NCBI RefSeq assembly: GCF_001274895.1
Contig: NZ_CP006841.1
Location: 1,178,001 to 1,242,000 of the forward strand
Origin: Corynebacterium lactis RW2-5
Lineage (GTDB): Bacteria; Actinomycetota; Actinomycetes; Mycobacteriales; Mycobacteriaceae
DNA length: 64,000 nt
Direction: 5' to 3'
Shown here: positions 34,651 through 43,989 of the stretch, in pieces
Layout of the letters: every line of letters begins with the position of its first letter
How positions within the stretch are numbered: position 1 is the stretch's first letter
Position numbers and translations under genes: made by a program
The notes under the pieces: generated by a model
Told to the model about the DNA's origin: nothing
The model's input: only the letters and a program-made list of their open reading frames with translations
Databases searched by the model: none

Positions 34651-37037
34651 TGGCTGCAAAAGGTAACGGGACCCACGAATTTCGGATTACCCGGACCACG
34701 CTTTCCGACGGGCGCGAGCTGCTCTACTTCGACGATGAGCCGGACTACGTCGCGGGTAAAAAGACCCGCAAACTAGACGATGAGCGCGACCTTCCGCTGG
34801 CAATTACCGACTCGGAGCTGCGGCAGGATCCTCTCACCGGCGAGTGGAACTGCTATGCGGCGCACCGCATGAACCGCACTTTTATGCCGCCGGCCAACGA
34901 GAATCCTCTCGCGCCGACCGTCGCCGGGCAACCGCCGACCGAGGTCCCCGCAGACGACTACGACGTAGTCGTCTTCGAAAACCGTTTCCCATCGCTGTCG
35001 ATGCACATGGAAGTGCCGGAGGATTTCGCCCGGACTGTCGACGGAAACGAGCTCTACCCGCGCCGTCCGGCGCTGGCGCGCTGCGAAGTCGTCTGCTTTA
35101 CCCCGCACGTGAAGGATTCGTTCCGAGACTTGAGCTTCTCGAGGGCCCGCACTGTTGTGGAAGCTTGGGCGAACCGAACTGCGGAGCTAAGCGCCATCGA
35201 TGGTGTCAGGCTGGTGTTTCCGTTCGAAAACCGCGGCGAGGAAATCGGCGTGACGCTACAGCACCCGCACGGCCAGATTTACTCCTACCCGTACCTGCCC
35301 AGCCGCGCGGCCTCTATCGCAGCCCGGGCCAAGGCACACCGAGAGGCCACCGGGAGGGACCTCTTTGACGATGTCCTCGCCGCGGAGCAAGCCTCCGGAA
35401 AGCGGATCATCAGCGAGGGCGAGCACTTCACCGCTTTTGTCCCGGCCGCTGCAAAGTGGCCTGTCGAGGTGATGCTGATGGCCAACCGCGCAATCGGCGA
35501 CTTCAGCGAGCTCAATGACGCGGAGAAGGACGAGCTCACCGCGATGTACCTCGACCTGCTGCGTCGGATCGACCGATTCTTCCCGGGCATTGACAAGACC
35601 CCGTACATTGCGGCGTGGAATCAGGCGCCGGTAGGCAAGGATCACGAATACGGCCGATTCCACTTGCAGCTCTACTCGATGATGCGCTCTGCAGGGCGGA
35701 TAAAGTTCCTTGCGGGGTCGGAATCCGGCCAGGGCGCGTGGATCTCCGACACCACGCCGGAGGCAATTGCCCGACGTTTCCGGGAGGTAGGCGTAGCCCA
35801 ATGGGCGCCGACGCGTAACGCGGAGCAGGGCGCTGCCGACGTCGTAAAGCTCTTCGAGAACTCCTACGGCTACGCACCCGCGGGCACGTTCGCGGCGCCT
35901 GGCCGCGTCAATCTAATTGGCGAGCACGTCGACTACGCCGATGGCATCTGTCTTCCGTTTGCTCTGTCGCAGAACACCTTCGCGGCTGTCAGCTCGCGTG
36001 ACGACGATACATTGCGGGTCATCTCGGACCTGAGCCCGACCGGCGAGCCCTTCTCCATCCGGTTCGGCGAAATCGGGCCGCTGAGCCCGGCCAACTGGGC
36101 CGGCTACGCAGTGGGCACTATCTGGGCGATGCGGGAATCGGGGCTACTGCCAAAGGATGCTCCCGGATTCGATATTGCCTTGACCTCGGACGTCCCGATT
36201 GGCGGTGGCCTATCCAGCTCCGCCGCGCTCGAGTGCTCGGTCGGTATCGCGGCGTTCGAGCTCTCCCACGGCCGGGGGCCGACCGATAAGGAGGTGGCGG
36301 GAATCATCGCCGCCGCGATTCGCGCGGAAAACGAGGTTGTCGGCGCTTCCACGGGCGGCCTGGATCAGCGCATCGCCATGAAGGGCAGGGGAGACCACGC
36401 CCTCGCAATTGATTTTCTCGACAACACGGACCGCCAGGTTTCGGCATCCTTCTCGGCGGTGGGCCTGCAGGTTCTCGTAATCAACACCAATGTTCGGCAT
36501 GCCCTGGTCGACGGCAAATACGCTTCCCGGCGCGGAGTCATCGACGAGGTTACTGCTGGGCTGGGTGTGGAGAACCTGCGCGAGCTCGATGACGCGATTG
36601 GGGCCGCGAAGCAGTGGGCAGCTGAGAACGTGGCCGAGGGATACGCCACGGACGAATGGGTGGATATCGTCGCCCGGCGCGTGCGCCATGTCGTAACCGA
36701 GATCGATCGGACCGCGCAGGCTATCGAGCGCCTGGAGGCGGGGGATTTCGATGCCTTTGGCACGCTCATGATTGCCAGCCATCTATCGCTTCGCGACGAC
36801 TATGAGGTCTCCTGCCCGGAGCTGGATCTGGCCGTCGATGTGGCTTTGGAAAATGGCGCAGTGGGAGCGCGGATGACCGGCGGCGGCTTCGGCGGAAGCG
36901 CGATTGCGCTGCTGCCGGAGGACCGCATCGCGATTGCGGCGAAGGAGATTGCGGCGCGTGCGCGCAAGCTGGGAATGCCTGAGCCCGAATTTCTTATCGC
37001 GAATCCCTCGGTGGGGGCGCGGTGCCTGCCGGATTAG
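34650..37037 (+). CDS. galTK: Fused galactose-1-phosphate uridylyltransferase-galactokinase
   Basis: One 795-residue chain containing two Leloir-pathway enzymes. The N-terminal part (about 1-385) is GalT: ENRFPSLSMHM, the active-site HPHGQ at 205-209 with its nucleophilic histidine, and a C-terminal WNQAPVGKDHEYGRFHLQLY. The C-terminal part (about 400-795) is galactokinase: signature GRVNLIGEHVDYADG (418-432), GHMP ATP motif PIGGGLSSSAAL, and GGGFGGSAIALL near the end. The frame is continuous over the junction (AQWAPTRNAEQGAADVVKLFENSYGY) with no stop, internal ribosome site or frameshift. Substrate channelling of Gal-1-P is an inference. It overlaps the upstream small gene by one base and the convergent exporter gene by 4 nt. 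No galE is in the window. Confidence 0.95.
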   Translation: MAAKGNGTHEFRITRTTLSDGRELLYFDDEPDYVAGKKTRKLDDERDLPLAITDSELRQDPLTGEWNCYAAHRMNRTFMPPANENPLAPTVAGQPPTEVPADDYDVVVFENRFPSLSMHMEVPEDFARTVDGNELYPRRPALARCEVVCFTPHVKDSFRDLSFSRARTVVEAWANRTAELSAIDGVRLVFPFENRGEEIGVTLQHPHGQIYSYPYLPSRAASIAARAKAHREATGRDLFDDVLAAEQASGKRIISEGEHFTAFVPAAAKWPVEVMLMANRAIGDFSELNDAEKDELTAMYLDLLRRIDRFFPGIDKTPYIAAWNQAPVGKDHEYGRFHLQLYSMMRSAGRIKFLAGSESGQGAWISDTTPEAIARRFREVGVAQWAPTRNAEQGAADVVKLFENSYGYAPAGTFAAPGRVNLIGEHVDYADGICLPFALSQNTFAAVSSRDDDTLRVISDLSPTGEPFSIRFGEIGPLSPANWAGYAVGTIWAMRESGLLPKDAPGFDIALTSDVPIGGGLSSSAALECSVGIAAFELSHGRGPTDKEVAGIIAAAIRAENEVVGASTGGLDQRIAMKGRGDHALAIDFLDNTDRQVSASFSAVGLQVLVINTNVRHALVDGKYASRRGVIDEVTAGLGVENLRELDDAIGAAKQWAAENVAEGYATDEWVDIVARRVRHVVTEIDRTAQAIERLEAGDFDAFGTLMIASHLSLRDDYEVSCPELDLAVDVALENGAVGARMTGGGFGGSAIALLPEDRIAIAAKEIAARARKLGMPEPEFLIANPSVGARCLPD

Positions 37038-38488
37038 CGTAGCTGGACTTTCTCCCGGCTGCGCTTGATGCGGAAAGTCAGCGCGACAACGCCAAGCCCA
37101 ATCGCCGCTGCGACGAACATTGCGGCACTGTAGCCCCGGACAACCTCCGGGGCTGCAGCGGTTTCTGCGCCGGACGGAGCCATGATGGCCGTAGCCACCG
37201 AGGACAGTGCGACGAACAGCGCAGTCCCCACCGCGCCAAAGACTTGCTGCAACGTGTTGGTGATTGCAGAACCATCGGGGTAAAGGTTGCGGGGCAAGTC
37301 CCCGAGACCGAATGTGAACAGGGGCGTGAATAGAAAGCCCAGGCCGATCTCGAAGACGATATGGCACGCCACAATCCACCACAGAGGCGTGGACATGGTG
37401 ATGAATCCGAGCCCAAAGACTCCGAGCGTCAGAGCGATGGCGCCTGGTACCGCGAGCGGACGAGCGCCGTACTTGTCGAAGAGGCGTCCGACCGCAGGCC
37501 CCATTAGCCCCATAATCAGTGGCCCCGGCATCAGCATGAGGCCAATCGTCTTAATTTCTACTCCGCGAAGACTCAGGTAGAGCGGCAAAATTATGATGAC
37601 GCCGAACATCATCATGAAGCTGACGGACAAAATAATCGAGGAAACTCGGAAGCTGGGCGTTTTAAACGTCCGAAGATCCAGCAATGCACGGTCAGTTTTC
37701 GCTAGCTCCACCTGGCGCAGGGTAAACCACACCAGCAGAACCGTGCCGACGACAGCCATAGTTGCCGCCATCGCGCCGAAGTTGGCGCCGATGCGGCTAA
37801 GCGCGTAGACCAGCGGTCCGAAACTGCCCGCACTCAACAAGACGGAGAGGATGTCCACATGCTTGTGGGATTTCTCGCCGGATCTTGGAAGCAGGAACAT
37901 GCCGCCGATTAATACTGCCAGCCCGAGGGGCAGCATAGTTTCGAACAGTGCGTGCCAGTCTCTGTTTGATAGCTCCAGGATGAGGCCGGAGATAGTGGGG
38001 CCGATGGCCGGCGCTACGGCGATTACCACGGTGAGCCTGCCCATCATTCGGCCGCGCTCGTTTTCCGGAACTAGATTGAGCACCGTCGTCATCAGCAGCG
38101 GCAGCAGCACGGCGGTGCCGGACGCCTGCACGATGCGGGCGGCGATTACGACTGGGAAGTTCGTCGCGAAGATACCAATTGCCGTACCTACCACGAACAG
38201 TCCCTGGCACACGGCAAAAAGAGTGCGGAGCCGGAACGCCCCGACGAGGTAACCTGTCGTGGGGATGATGACGGCCATTGTCAGCAGGAATGAAGTGGTC
38301 AACCAGCCGGCGGTGGCGGCGCTGATGCCCAGGTCCGCCTTGACGACGGGGATAGCCACGCTCATGACAGTCTCGTTCAGGATCGCCATGAACGCCGCCG
38401 CGAGGAGGACGTAGATTGCCATGTAAGGGGTGCGGGATCGGGGATTGCCGGAATCTTTTTGCACCGTTTCCTGGGGTTCGCCAGTCAA
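37034..38488 (-). CDS. MFS multidrug exporter, DHA2 (14-helix) type
   Basis: 484-residue major facilitator with about 14 hydrophobic segments, the DHA2/LmrB-like layout. Motif A-like FLVGAFRLRTLF, motif C-type GPTISGLILEL and APAIGP are visible. DHA2 members export drugs and cations using proton motive force; the substrate is unknown. The start is a TTG at 38488; GTG 38464 and ATG 38422 are shorter alternatives and no good Shine-Dalgarno distinguishes them. It ends tail-to-tail with galTK, overlapping it by 4 nt, and is divergent from dapB. Confidence 0.85.
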   Translation of the reverse strand: MTGEPQETVQKDSGNPRSRTPYMAIYVLLAAAFMAILNETVMSVAIPVVKADLGISAATAGWLTTSFLLTMAVIIPTTGYLVGAFRLRTLFAVCQGLFVVGTAIGIFATNFPVVIAARIVQASGTAVLLPLLMTTVLNLVPENERGRMMGRLTVVIAVAPAIGPTISGLILELSNRDWHALFETMLPLGLAVLIGGMFLLPRSGEKSHKHVDILSVLLSAGSFGPLVYALSRIGANFGAMAATMAVVGTVLLVWFTLRQVELAKTDRALLDLRTFKTPSFRVSSIILSVSFMMMFGVIIILPLYLSLRGVEIKTIGLMLMPGPLIMGLMGPAVGRLFDKYGARPLAVPGAIALTLGVFGLGFITMSTPLWWIVACHIVFEIGLGFLFTPLFTFGLGDLPRNLYPDGSAITNTLQQVFGAVGTALFVALSSVATAIMAPSGAETAAAPEVVRGYSAAMFVAAAIGLGVVALTFRIKRSREKVQLR

Positions 38489-38596
38489 ATGAGGACCACT
38501 TTCCGTCAGTTACTAAATAAGAATTATTGGGCCGATACCGGGGCTGGTGACACAAAAATGTCCGCTTTCGACCTATGGTTAGGAATTAAAGATTAA

Positions 38597-39373
<777 letters not shown>

Positions 39374-39393
39374 ATTTACCGGTTTGCAAGAAA

Positions 39394-40146
39394 ATGTCTG
39401 AAAACGTACACCTCAAGGCGCAGCTGATTGCTGCCACGAGCTTTTTCCCGCCGGAAGGCATCGAGTTCGAGACCGATGCTTCGGGTGGCGAATCCCTCAT
39501 CGAGTTTTCCGGTCGCGCCTGCTACGAGACCTGGGATAAGCCGAATCCTCGCACCGCAACTAACGAGGGCTATCTCCGGCATGTGCTCGAGGTAGGGCAT
39601 ACCTCGCTATTTGAGCACGCCAACGCGAGTATCTACGTCACGGGCCTGTCCCGGTCGTGCTCCCACGAGCTAACGCGGCATCGGCACTTCTCTTTTTCCC
39701 AACTGTCCCAGCGGTTCGTGCCGGCGAGCTCCAATAACGTTGTGGTTCCCGCCGCGATTGCTGCGGACGAGGAGTTGCTTCGGCTTTTCGAGAAGTCGGT
39801 GGATGAGGCGCGCTTCGCCTACGGGGAGCTTCTCGACGCGCTGGAGGAGAAGTGGGCAGACGAGCCAAACGCCCTGCTGCGACGAAAGCAGGCTCGCCAG
39901 GCGGCTAGGGCGGTGTTGCCGAACGCAACGGAGACGCGCATCGTTGTGACCGGAAACTATCGCTCGTGGAGGCACTTCATCTCCATGCGAGCCACTGAGC
40001 ACGCGGACGCAGAGATTCGGGCACTTGCTGTCGCTTGCTTGAAAGAGCTGCGCCGGGTTGCTCCGATTGCTTTCGGGGATTTTGAGATTACGCAGTTGCG
40101 GGACGGATCCGTGGTTGCGTCGAGTCCTTACGCGTTTGAAGGGTAA
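39394..40146 (+). CDS. thyX: Flavin-dependent thymidylate synthase
   Basis: Makes dTMP from dUMP using FAD, NADPH and methylene-tetrahydrofolate. 250 residues, typical. The ThyX signature RHRxxSxxxxSxR appears as [13 protein letters not shown] (95-107). [13 protein letters not shown] and [23 protein letters not shown] near the C-terminus are also characteristic. Sits 20 nt after dapB and 77 nt before dapA. No ThyA is seen here. The ATG is preceded by a weak AAGAAA. Confidence 0.95.
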   Translation: MSENVHLKAQLIAATSFFPPEGIEFETDASGGESLIEFSGRACYETWDKPNPRTATNEGYLRHVLEVGHTSLFEHANASIYVTGLSRSCSHELTRHRHFSFSQLSQRFVPASSNNVVVPAAIAADEELLRLFEKSVDEARFAYGELLDALEEKWADEPNALLRRKQARQAARAVLPNATETRIVVTGNYRSWRHFISMRATEHADAEIRALAVACLKELRRVAPIAFGDFEITQLRDGSVVASSPYAFEG

Positions 40147-40223
40147 TGCCACGTAGAGTGGTGGAGAAAAGATCGAACGTAAAGAAGATCACACGTAATA
40201 GATCTAGGAATAGGTAGCCAAAA

Positions 40224-41129
40224 ATGAGCACTGGATACGCTTCTACACGCGGCGCTGATGTTTTCGGCACCGTGGCCGTAGCTATGGTCACTCCGTTTGA
40301 CAAGGACGGAAATCTCGACGTAGATGCTGGAGTGAAGCTCGCCGGCCACCTGGTCGATGGTGGCTGCGACGGCCTGATTCTGGCCGGCACCACGGGCGAG
40401 TCGCCCACGACTACGACCGAGGAAAAGTTGCAGTTGCTGCGTGCAGTCCGCGCTGAGCTGGGCGAGAAGGTCAAGCTGATGGCCGGTGCGGGCACTAATA
40501 ATACTGCGGGGTCGGTCGAATTGGCCAAGGCCTCTGTTGAGGCGGGCGCGGATTCGCTGCTCGTGGTCACGCCGTACTACTCGAAGCCGAATCAGGAGGG
40601 CCTGTTCCGGCACTTCACTGCGGTGGCGGACGCTACCGATGCCCCCGTATGCTTGTACGATATTCCGCCTCGGTCGGTAATTCCGATTGAAGCTGATACC
40701 ATTTACCGTCTGTCGGAGCACCCGAACATCCTGGCCGTTAAGGACGCCAAGGGTGATTTGGGTACTGCCGCTGGAATTATCGCTAATACTGATTTGGCGT
40801 GGTACTCCGGTGATGATGTTCTGAACCTTCCCTGGCTGTCGATTGGCGCCACTGGTTTCATCTCCGTCATCGGACATGCCGCCCCTAAGCTCCTGGCCGA
40901 GGTTCGCTCTTGCTTTGACAAGGGCGATTTGGCGGGCGCGCAGGCGGCCCACGCGAAGATGACTCCGCTTTTCGCTGCTCAGGCAGCTCTCGGTGGAGTG
41001 AGTTTTGCAAAATCTGCCCTGCGCCTGCAGGGCATTGAGATAGGAGATCCGCGCTTGCCGCAAATCGCACCGAACGACCAGCAACTTGAGTTGCTCGCAA
41101 CTGCTATGCGAGAGGCAGGTGTTCTCTAG
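40224..41129 (+). CDS. dapA: 4-hydroxy-tetrahydrodipicolinate synthase
   Basis: Condenses pyruvate with aspartate semialdehyde; the first committed step of lysine synthesis. 301 residues. Schiff-base Lys173 lies in [11 protein letters not shown], catalytic Tyr145 in CLYDIPPRS, and the GTTGES loop at 55-60. In C. glutamicum the enzyme is not subject to lysine feedback. Its final TAG shares a base with the GTG of the RNase J gene, indicating coupling. Confidence 0.97.
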   Translation: MSTGYASTRGADVFGTVAVAMVTPFDKDGNLDVDAGVKLAGHLVDGGCDGLILAGTTGESPTTTTEEKLQLLRAVRAELGEKVKLMAGAGTNNTAGSVELAKASVEAGADSLLVVTPYYSKPNQEGLFRHFTAVADATDAPVCLYDIPPRSVIPIEADTIYRLSEHPNILAVKDAKGDLGTAAGIIANTDLAWYSGDDVLNLPWLSIGATGFISVIGHAAPKLLAEVRSCFDKGDLAGAQAAHAKMTPLFAAQAALGGVSFAKSALRLQGIEIGDPRLPQIAPNDQQLELLATAMREAGVL

Positions 41130-43189
41130 TGGCTGAAGGACGCTCTCGCGCCCGAAAGGTAACGCGCAAGGCAGGGCCGCCTGCCGACGGCGACAATGCA
41201 GTTGAGCAGCAGAAGAAGGAATCGAGGCCACGTAAGAGCTCATCGCAGTCCGCTTCGGCTCGCTCCGAGAAGTCGGATTCCAAGTCGGAGGTGCGGAAGG
41301 CCTCGTCCAATTCGTCCAACTCGTCGTCGCGTGGTTCCCGCGGTGGCCGGGGCGGGCGTGGCGGCAACAACAAGAATGGTTCCCGTGGCGGCCGTGGTGG
41401 CCGCGGCAATCGTCGTAACGTCGTCCAGTCGATGCAGGGCGCTGACCTGACTCAGCGCCTGCCCTCCCCGCCGAAGGCCCCGAAGGACGGCCTGCGTGTG
41501 GTTGCCCTCGGCGGTATTTCCGAGATTGGCCGCAATATGACGGTTCTGGAATACAAGAACCGCCTGATCATCGTCGACTGTGGCGTTCTGTTTCCGAGCT
41601 CGGACGAGCCCGGTGTTGACCTGATTCTGCCGGACTTCTCCTACATGGAGGACAAGTGGGACCGTGTCGAGGCCCTGGTCGTCACCCACGGCCATGAGGA
41701 CCACATTGGTGCTATTCCGTGGCTTCTGAAGCAGCGGGCTGACATCCCGATTATCGCTTCGCGGTTTACGCTGGCTCTGATTCAGGCGAAGACCCAGGAG
41801 CACCGCCAGCGCCCGAAGGTCATCGAGGTCAATGACACCAGCCACATTCAGCGTGGCCCGTTCGACCTGCGTTTCTTCAACGTCAACCACTCCATTCCGG
41901 AGTGTCTTGGCATCGTCATTAAGACGGGTGCCGGCATGGTCGTGCACACGGGTGACGTCAAGATGGACCAGACTCCGCCGGACGGAAAGCCGACGGATCT
42001 GCCGGCGCTGAGCCGCTACGGCGACGAGGGCATCGACCTGTTCCTCTGCGAGTCCACCAACGCCACCATTCCGGGTTTCTCCGGATCGGAGGCGGACCTG
42101 GCTCCGACCCTGCGCCGACTGATTATGGACGCCAAGCAGCGCGTCATTGTCGCTGCGTTTGCGTCTAACGTCTACCGTGTCCAGGCCGTTATTGACGCCG
42201 CAGTAAAGGCCGGGCGTAAGGTCGCCTTCAACGGCCGTTCCATGATTCGTAACATGCGAATCGCCCAGGAGCTCGGCCTTCTCAACGCACCAGAGGGCAC
42301 CATCGTCGAGATGAACGATGCCGCCCGCATGGCTCCACACAAGGTTGTCCTGGTTACTACCGGTACTCAGGGCGAGCCGATGGCTGCGCTGTCCCGCATG
42401 GCCCGTCGTGAGCACCGTCAGATTACCGTCCGTGACGGTGACCTGATTATCCTGAGCTCTTCGCTCGTCCCTGGCAACGAGGAGGCCGTGTTCGGCGTTA
42501 TCAATATGCTCTCGCAGATTGGCGCGACCGTGATTACCGGAAAGGACGCGAAGGTTCACACTTCCGGTCACGGTTTCGCTGGCGAGCTACTGTTCCTCTA
42601 CAACGCCGCACGCCCGTCGAACGTTATGCCGATTCACGGCGAGTGGCGCCACATTCGCGCTAACAAGGAGCTCGCTGTCTCCACTGGCGTCAAGCCGGAG
42701 AACGTTGTACTGGCTCAGAATGGCGTCGTTGTCGATCTCGTCGATGGTCGCGCCCGCGTTGTCGGACAGGTTCCGGTCGGTAACCTCTACGTCGATGGCG
42801 TCACCATGGGTGATGTTGACGCGGACGTTCTCGGCGAGCGCGCAGAGATGCGTGAAGGCGGCCTGATTACTGTGACCGCAGTCATCGATAACCGCACTGG
42901 TCGCCCGTTGGAGAAGCCGAAGGCGCAGGCCCGCGGTTACTCCGACGATGTCAAGGAAGTTCTAGAGGCCGTCGAGCAGATTGTCGACGACACTCTATTC
43001 GACCTTGCAGGCAGCGGAGAGGGTAATCCTTACCGTATGGCTCAGGAAGTTCGTCGCCGTACTGAAAGGATGATTAACCAGAAGTGGCGTCGTAGCCCGA
43101 TGGTTGTTCCGACCATTGTGCCGATGTCCTCTGAATCCGCAGCCGAGGTCACTGACGACGAGGTCCAGGAGTCTCGCGAAAGTCTCTAA
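41129..43189 (+). CDS. rnj: Ribonuclease J with Arg-Gly-rich N-terminal extension
   Basis: Metallo-beta-lactamase/beta-CASP ribonuclease with endo- and 5'-3' exonuclease activity in the RNase J family. 686 residues. The zinc motif HGHEDH is at 187-192, with VHTGDVKMD later and the beta-CASP region in the middle. The first ~100 residues are low complexity: Lys/Ser-rich then GSRGGRGGRGGN and SRGGRGGRGNRRN, an RGG-type RNA-binding tail common in actinobacterial RNase J but long here. GTG start overlaps the dapA stop by one base. A terminator follows. Confidence 0.94.
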   Translation: MAEGRSRARKVTRKAGPPADGDNAVEQQKKESRPRKSSSQSASARSEKSDSKSEVRKASSNSSNSSSRGSRGGRGGRGGNNKNGSRGGRGGRGNRRNVVQSMQGADLTQRLPSPPKAPKDGLRVVALGGISEIGRNMTVLEYKNRLIIVDCGVLFPSSDEPGVDLILPDFSYMEDKWDRVEALVVTHGHEDHIGAIPWLLKQRADIPIIASRFTLALIQAKTQEHRQRPKVIEVNDTSHIQRGPFDLRFFNVNHSIPECLGIVIKTGAGMVVHTGDVKMDQTPPDGKPTDLPALSRYGDEGIDLFLCESTNATIPGFSGSEADLAPTLRRLIMDAKQRVIVAAFASNVYRVQAVIDAAVKAGRKVAFNGRSMIRNMRIAQELGLLNAPEGTIVEMNDAARMAPHKVVLVTTGTQGEPMAALSRMARREHRQITVRDGDLIILSSSLVPGNEEAVFGVINMLSQIGATVITGKDAKVHTSGHGFAGELLFLYNAARPSNVMPIHGEWRHIRANKELAVSTGVKPENVVLAQNGVVVDLVDGRARVVGQVPVGNLYVDGVTMGDVDADVLGERAEMREGGLITVTAVIDNRTGRPLEKPKAQARGYSDDVKEVLEAVEQIVDDTLFDLAGSGEGNPYRMAQEVRRRTERMINQKWRRSPMVVPTIVPMSSESAAEVTDDEVQESRESL

Positions 43190-43207
43190 ACCTAAGTTTC
43201 GGCTTTT

Positions 43208-43246
43208 GCCCGCGTCCGAGCAAGACATTGCCCGGATGCGGGCTTT
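43208..43246 (+). terminator. Terminator after rnj
   Basis: GCCCGCGTCCG pairs with CGGATGCGGGC (one G-T wobble) and an inner GCAA/TTGC stem closes the loop; a short T tract follows. Confidence 0.7.
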
Positions 43247-43259
43247 GCCGTAAGTCGTC

Positions 43260-43265
43260 TAGGCT
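43260..43265 (+). promoter_or_regulatory. -10 hexamer TAGGCT of the TIGR03085-type gene
   Basis: TAGGCT, 6 nt before the ATG at 43272; likely leaderless. Confidence 0.45.
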
Positions 43266-43271
43266 GAGGGC

Positions 43272-43889
43272 ATGACTTTTGCAGAGAGAGAACGCGCAGA
43301 ATTGATGGCTCTATTGCTCAACGTCGGTCCGGATGCTCCAACGCTCTGCGAGGGATGGAAAACCCGCGACCTCGCGACCCACCTCTATATCCGAGAGCAC
43401 CGTCCGGATGCGGTAGGTGGCGTGTTCGTATCGGCACTCAAGGGAAGACTGGACTCCGTGACCGATGAAGTCAATGAAATTCCCTACGCGAACGTTGTCC
43501 AGAAATGGGGCAGTGGTGCTCCGAAGTGGAGTCCGATGAAGTGGGCCGATCGCTATATCAACACCGCCGAAAACTTCATCCACCACGAGGATGTCCGCCG
43601 CGCGCGTGAAGGTTGGACTATTCGTCAGCTGCCGCCCTCCGCGACACGGGAGCTGTGGAAGGTTGTCACGACTCTCGGCAAAGTTATGCTGCGCAAGTCT
43701 GCGGCGACAATCGTCGTGACGCGTCCCGATGGTGTGGCGGCGACGCTTGTCGACCGGTCCGATAGGGGAGGGGACGTGGTAACCGTCCGTGGCGAAGCCG
43801 GGGAACTTTTGCTCTGGCTCTACGGGCGCGATCAGGTAGACGTCGCTATAGAGGGAAATTCAGCGGCAATTGTGCGTGGATCTCTGTAG
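43272..43889 (+). CDS. TIGR03085-type metal-binding protein (DinB/mycothiol-dependent family)
   Basis: 205 residues. The stretch TLCEGWKTRDLATHLYIREHRPDA (about 23-46) and the metal-type motif FIHHEDVRRAREGW are the marks of the TIGR03085 family, related to mycothiol-dependent DinB-like/maleylpyruvate isomerase folds. Function is not established; a mycothiol-dependent role would fit the mtr gene nearby in the same genome. The C-terminal part (about 130-205) resembles a sterol-carrier-like domain. In C. glutamicum a similar gene lies at this position between rnj and ftsK. Confidence 0.8.
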   Translation: MTFAERERAELMALLLNVGPDAPTLCEGWKTRDLATHLYIREHRPDAVGGVFVSALKGRLDSVTDEVNEIPYANVVQKWGSGAPKWSPMKWADRYINTAENFIHHEDVRRAREGWTIRQLPPSATRELWKVVTTLGKVMLRKSAATIVVTRPDGVAATLVDRSDRGGDVVTVRGEAGELLLWLYGRDQVDVAIEGNSAAIVRGSL

Positions 43890-43976
43890 CCGAGCTGTAG
43901 CGATATATTCTTGCCGTTCGGGGCGATCTTGAATGACACGCGTGTTACTGATGTGAAAATAGTGGCGAACTGGCTG

Positions 43977-43982
43977 TAAGGT
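43977..43982 (+). promoter_or_regulatory. -10 hexamer TAAGGT of ftsK
   Basis: TAAGGT, 7 nt before the ATG at 43990. It overlaps the alternative GTG start at 43981, which argues against that codon. Confidence 0.5.
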
Positions 43983-43989
43983 GGTGGTC

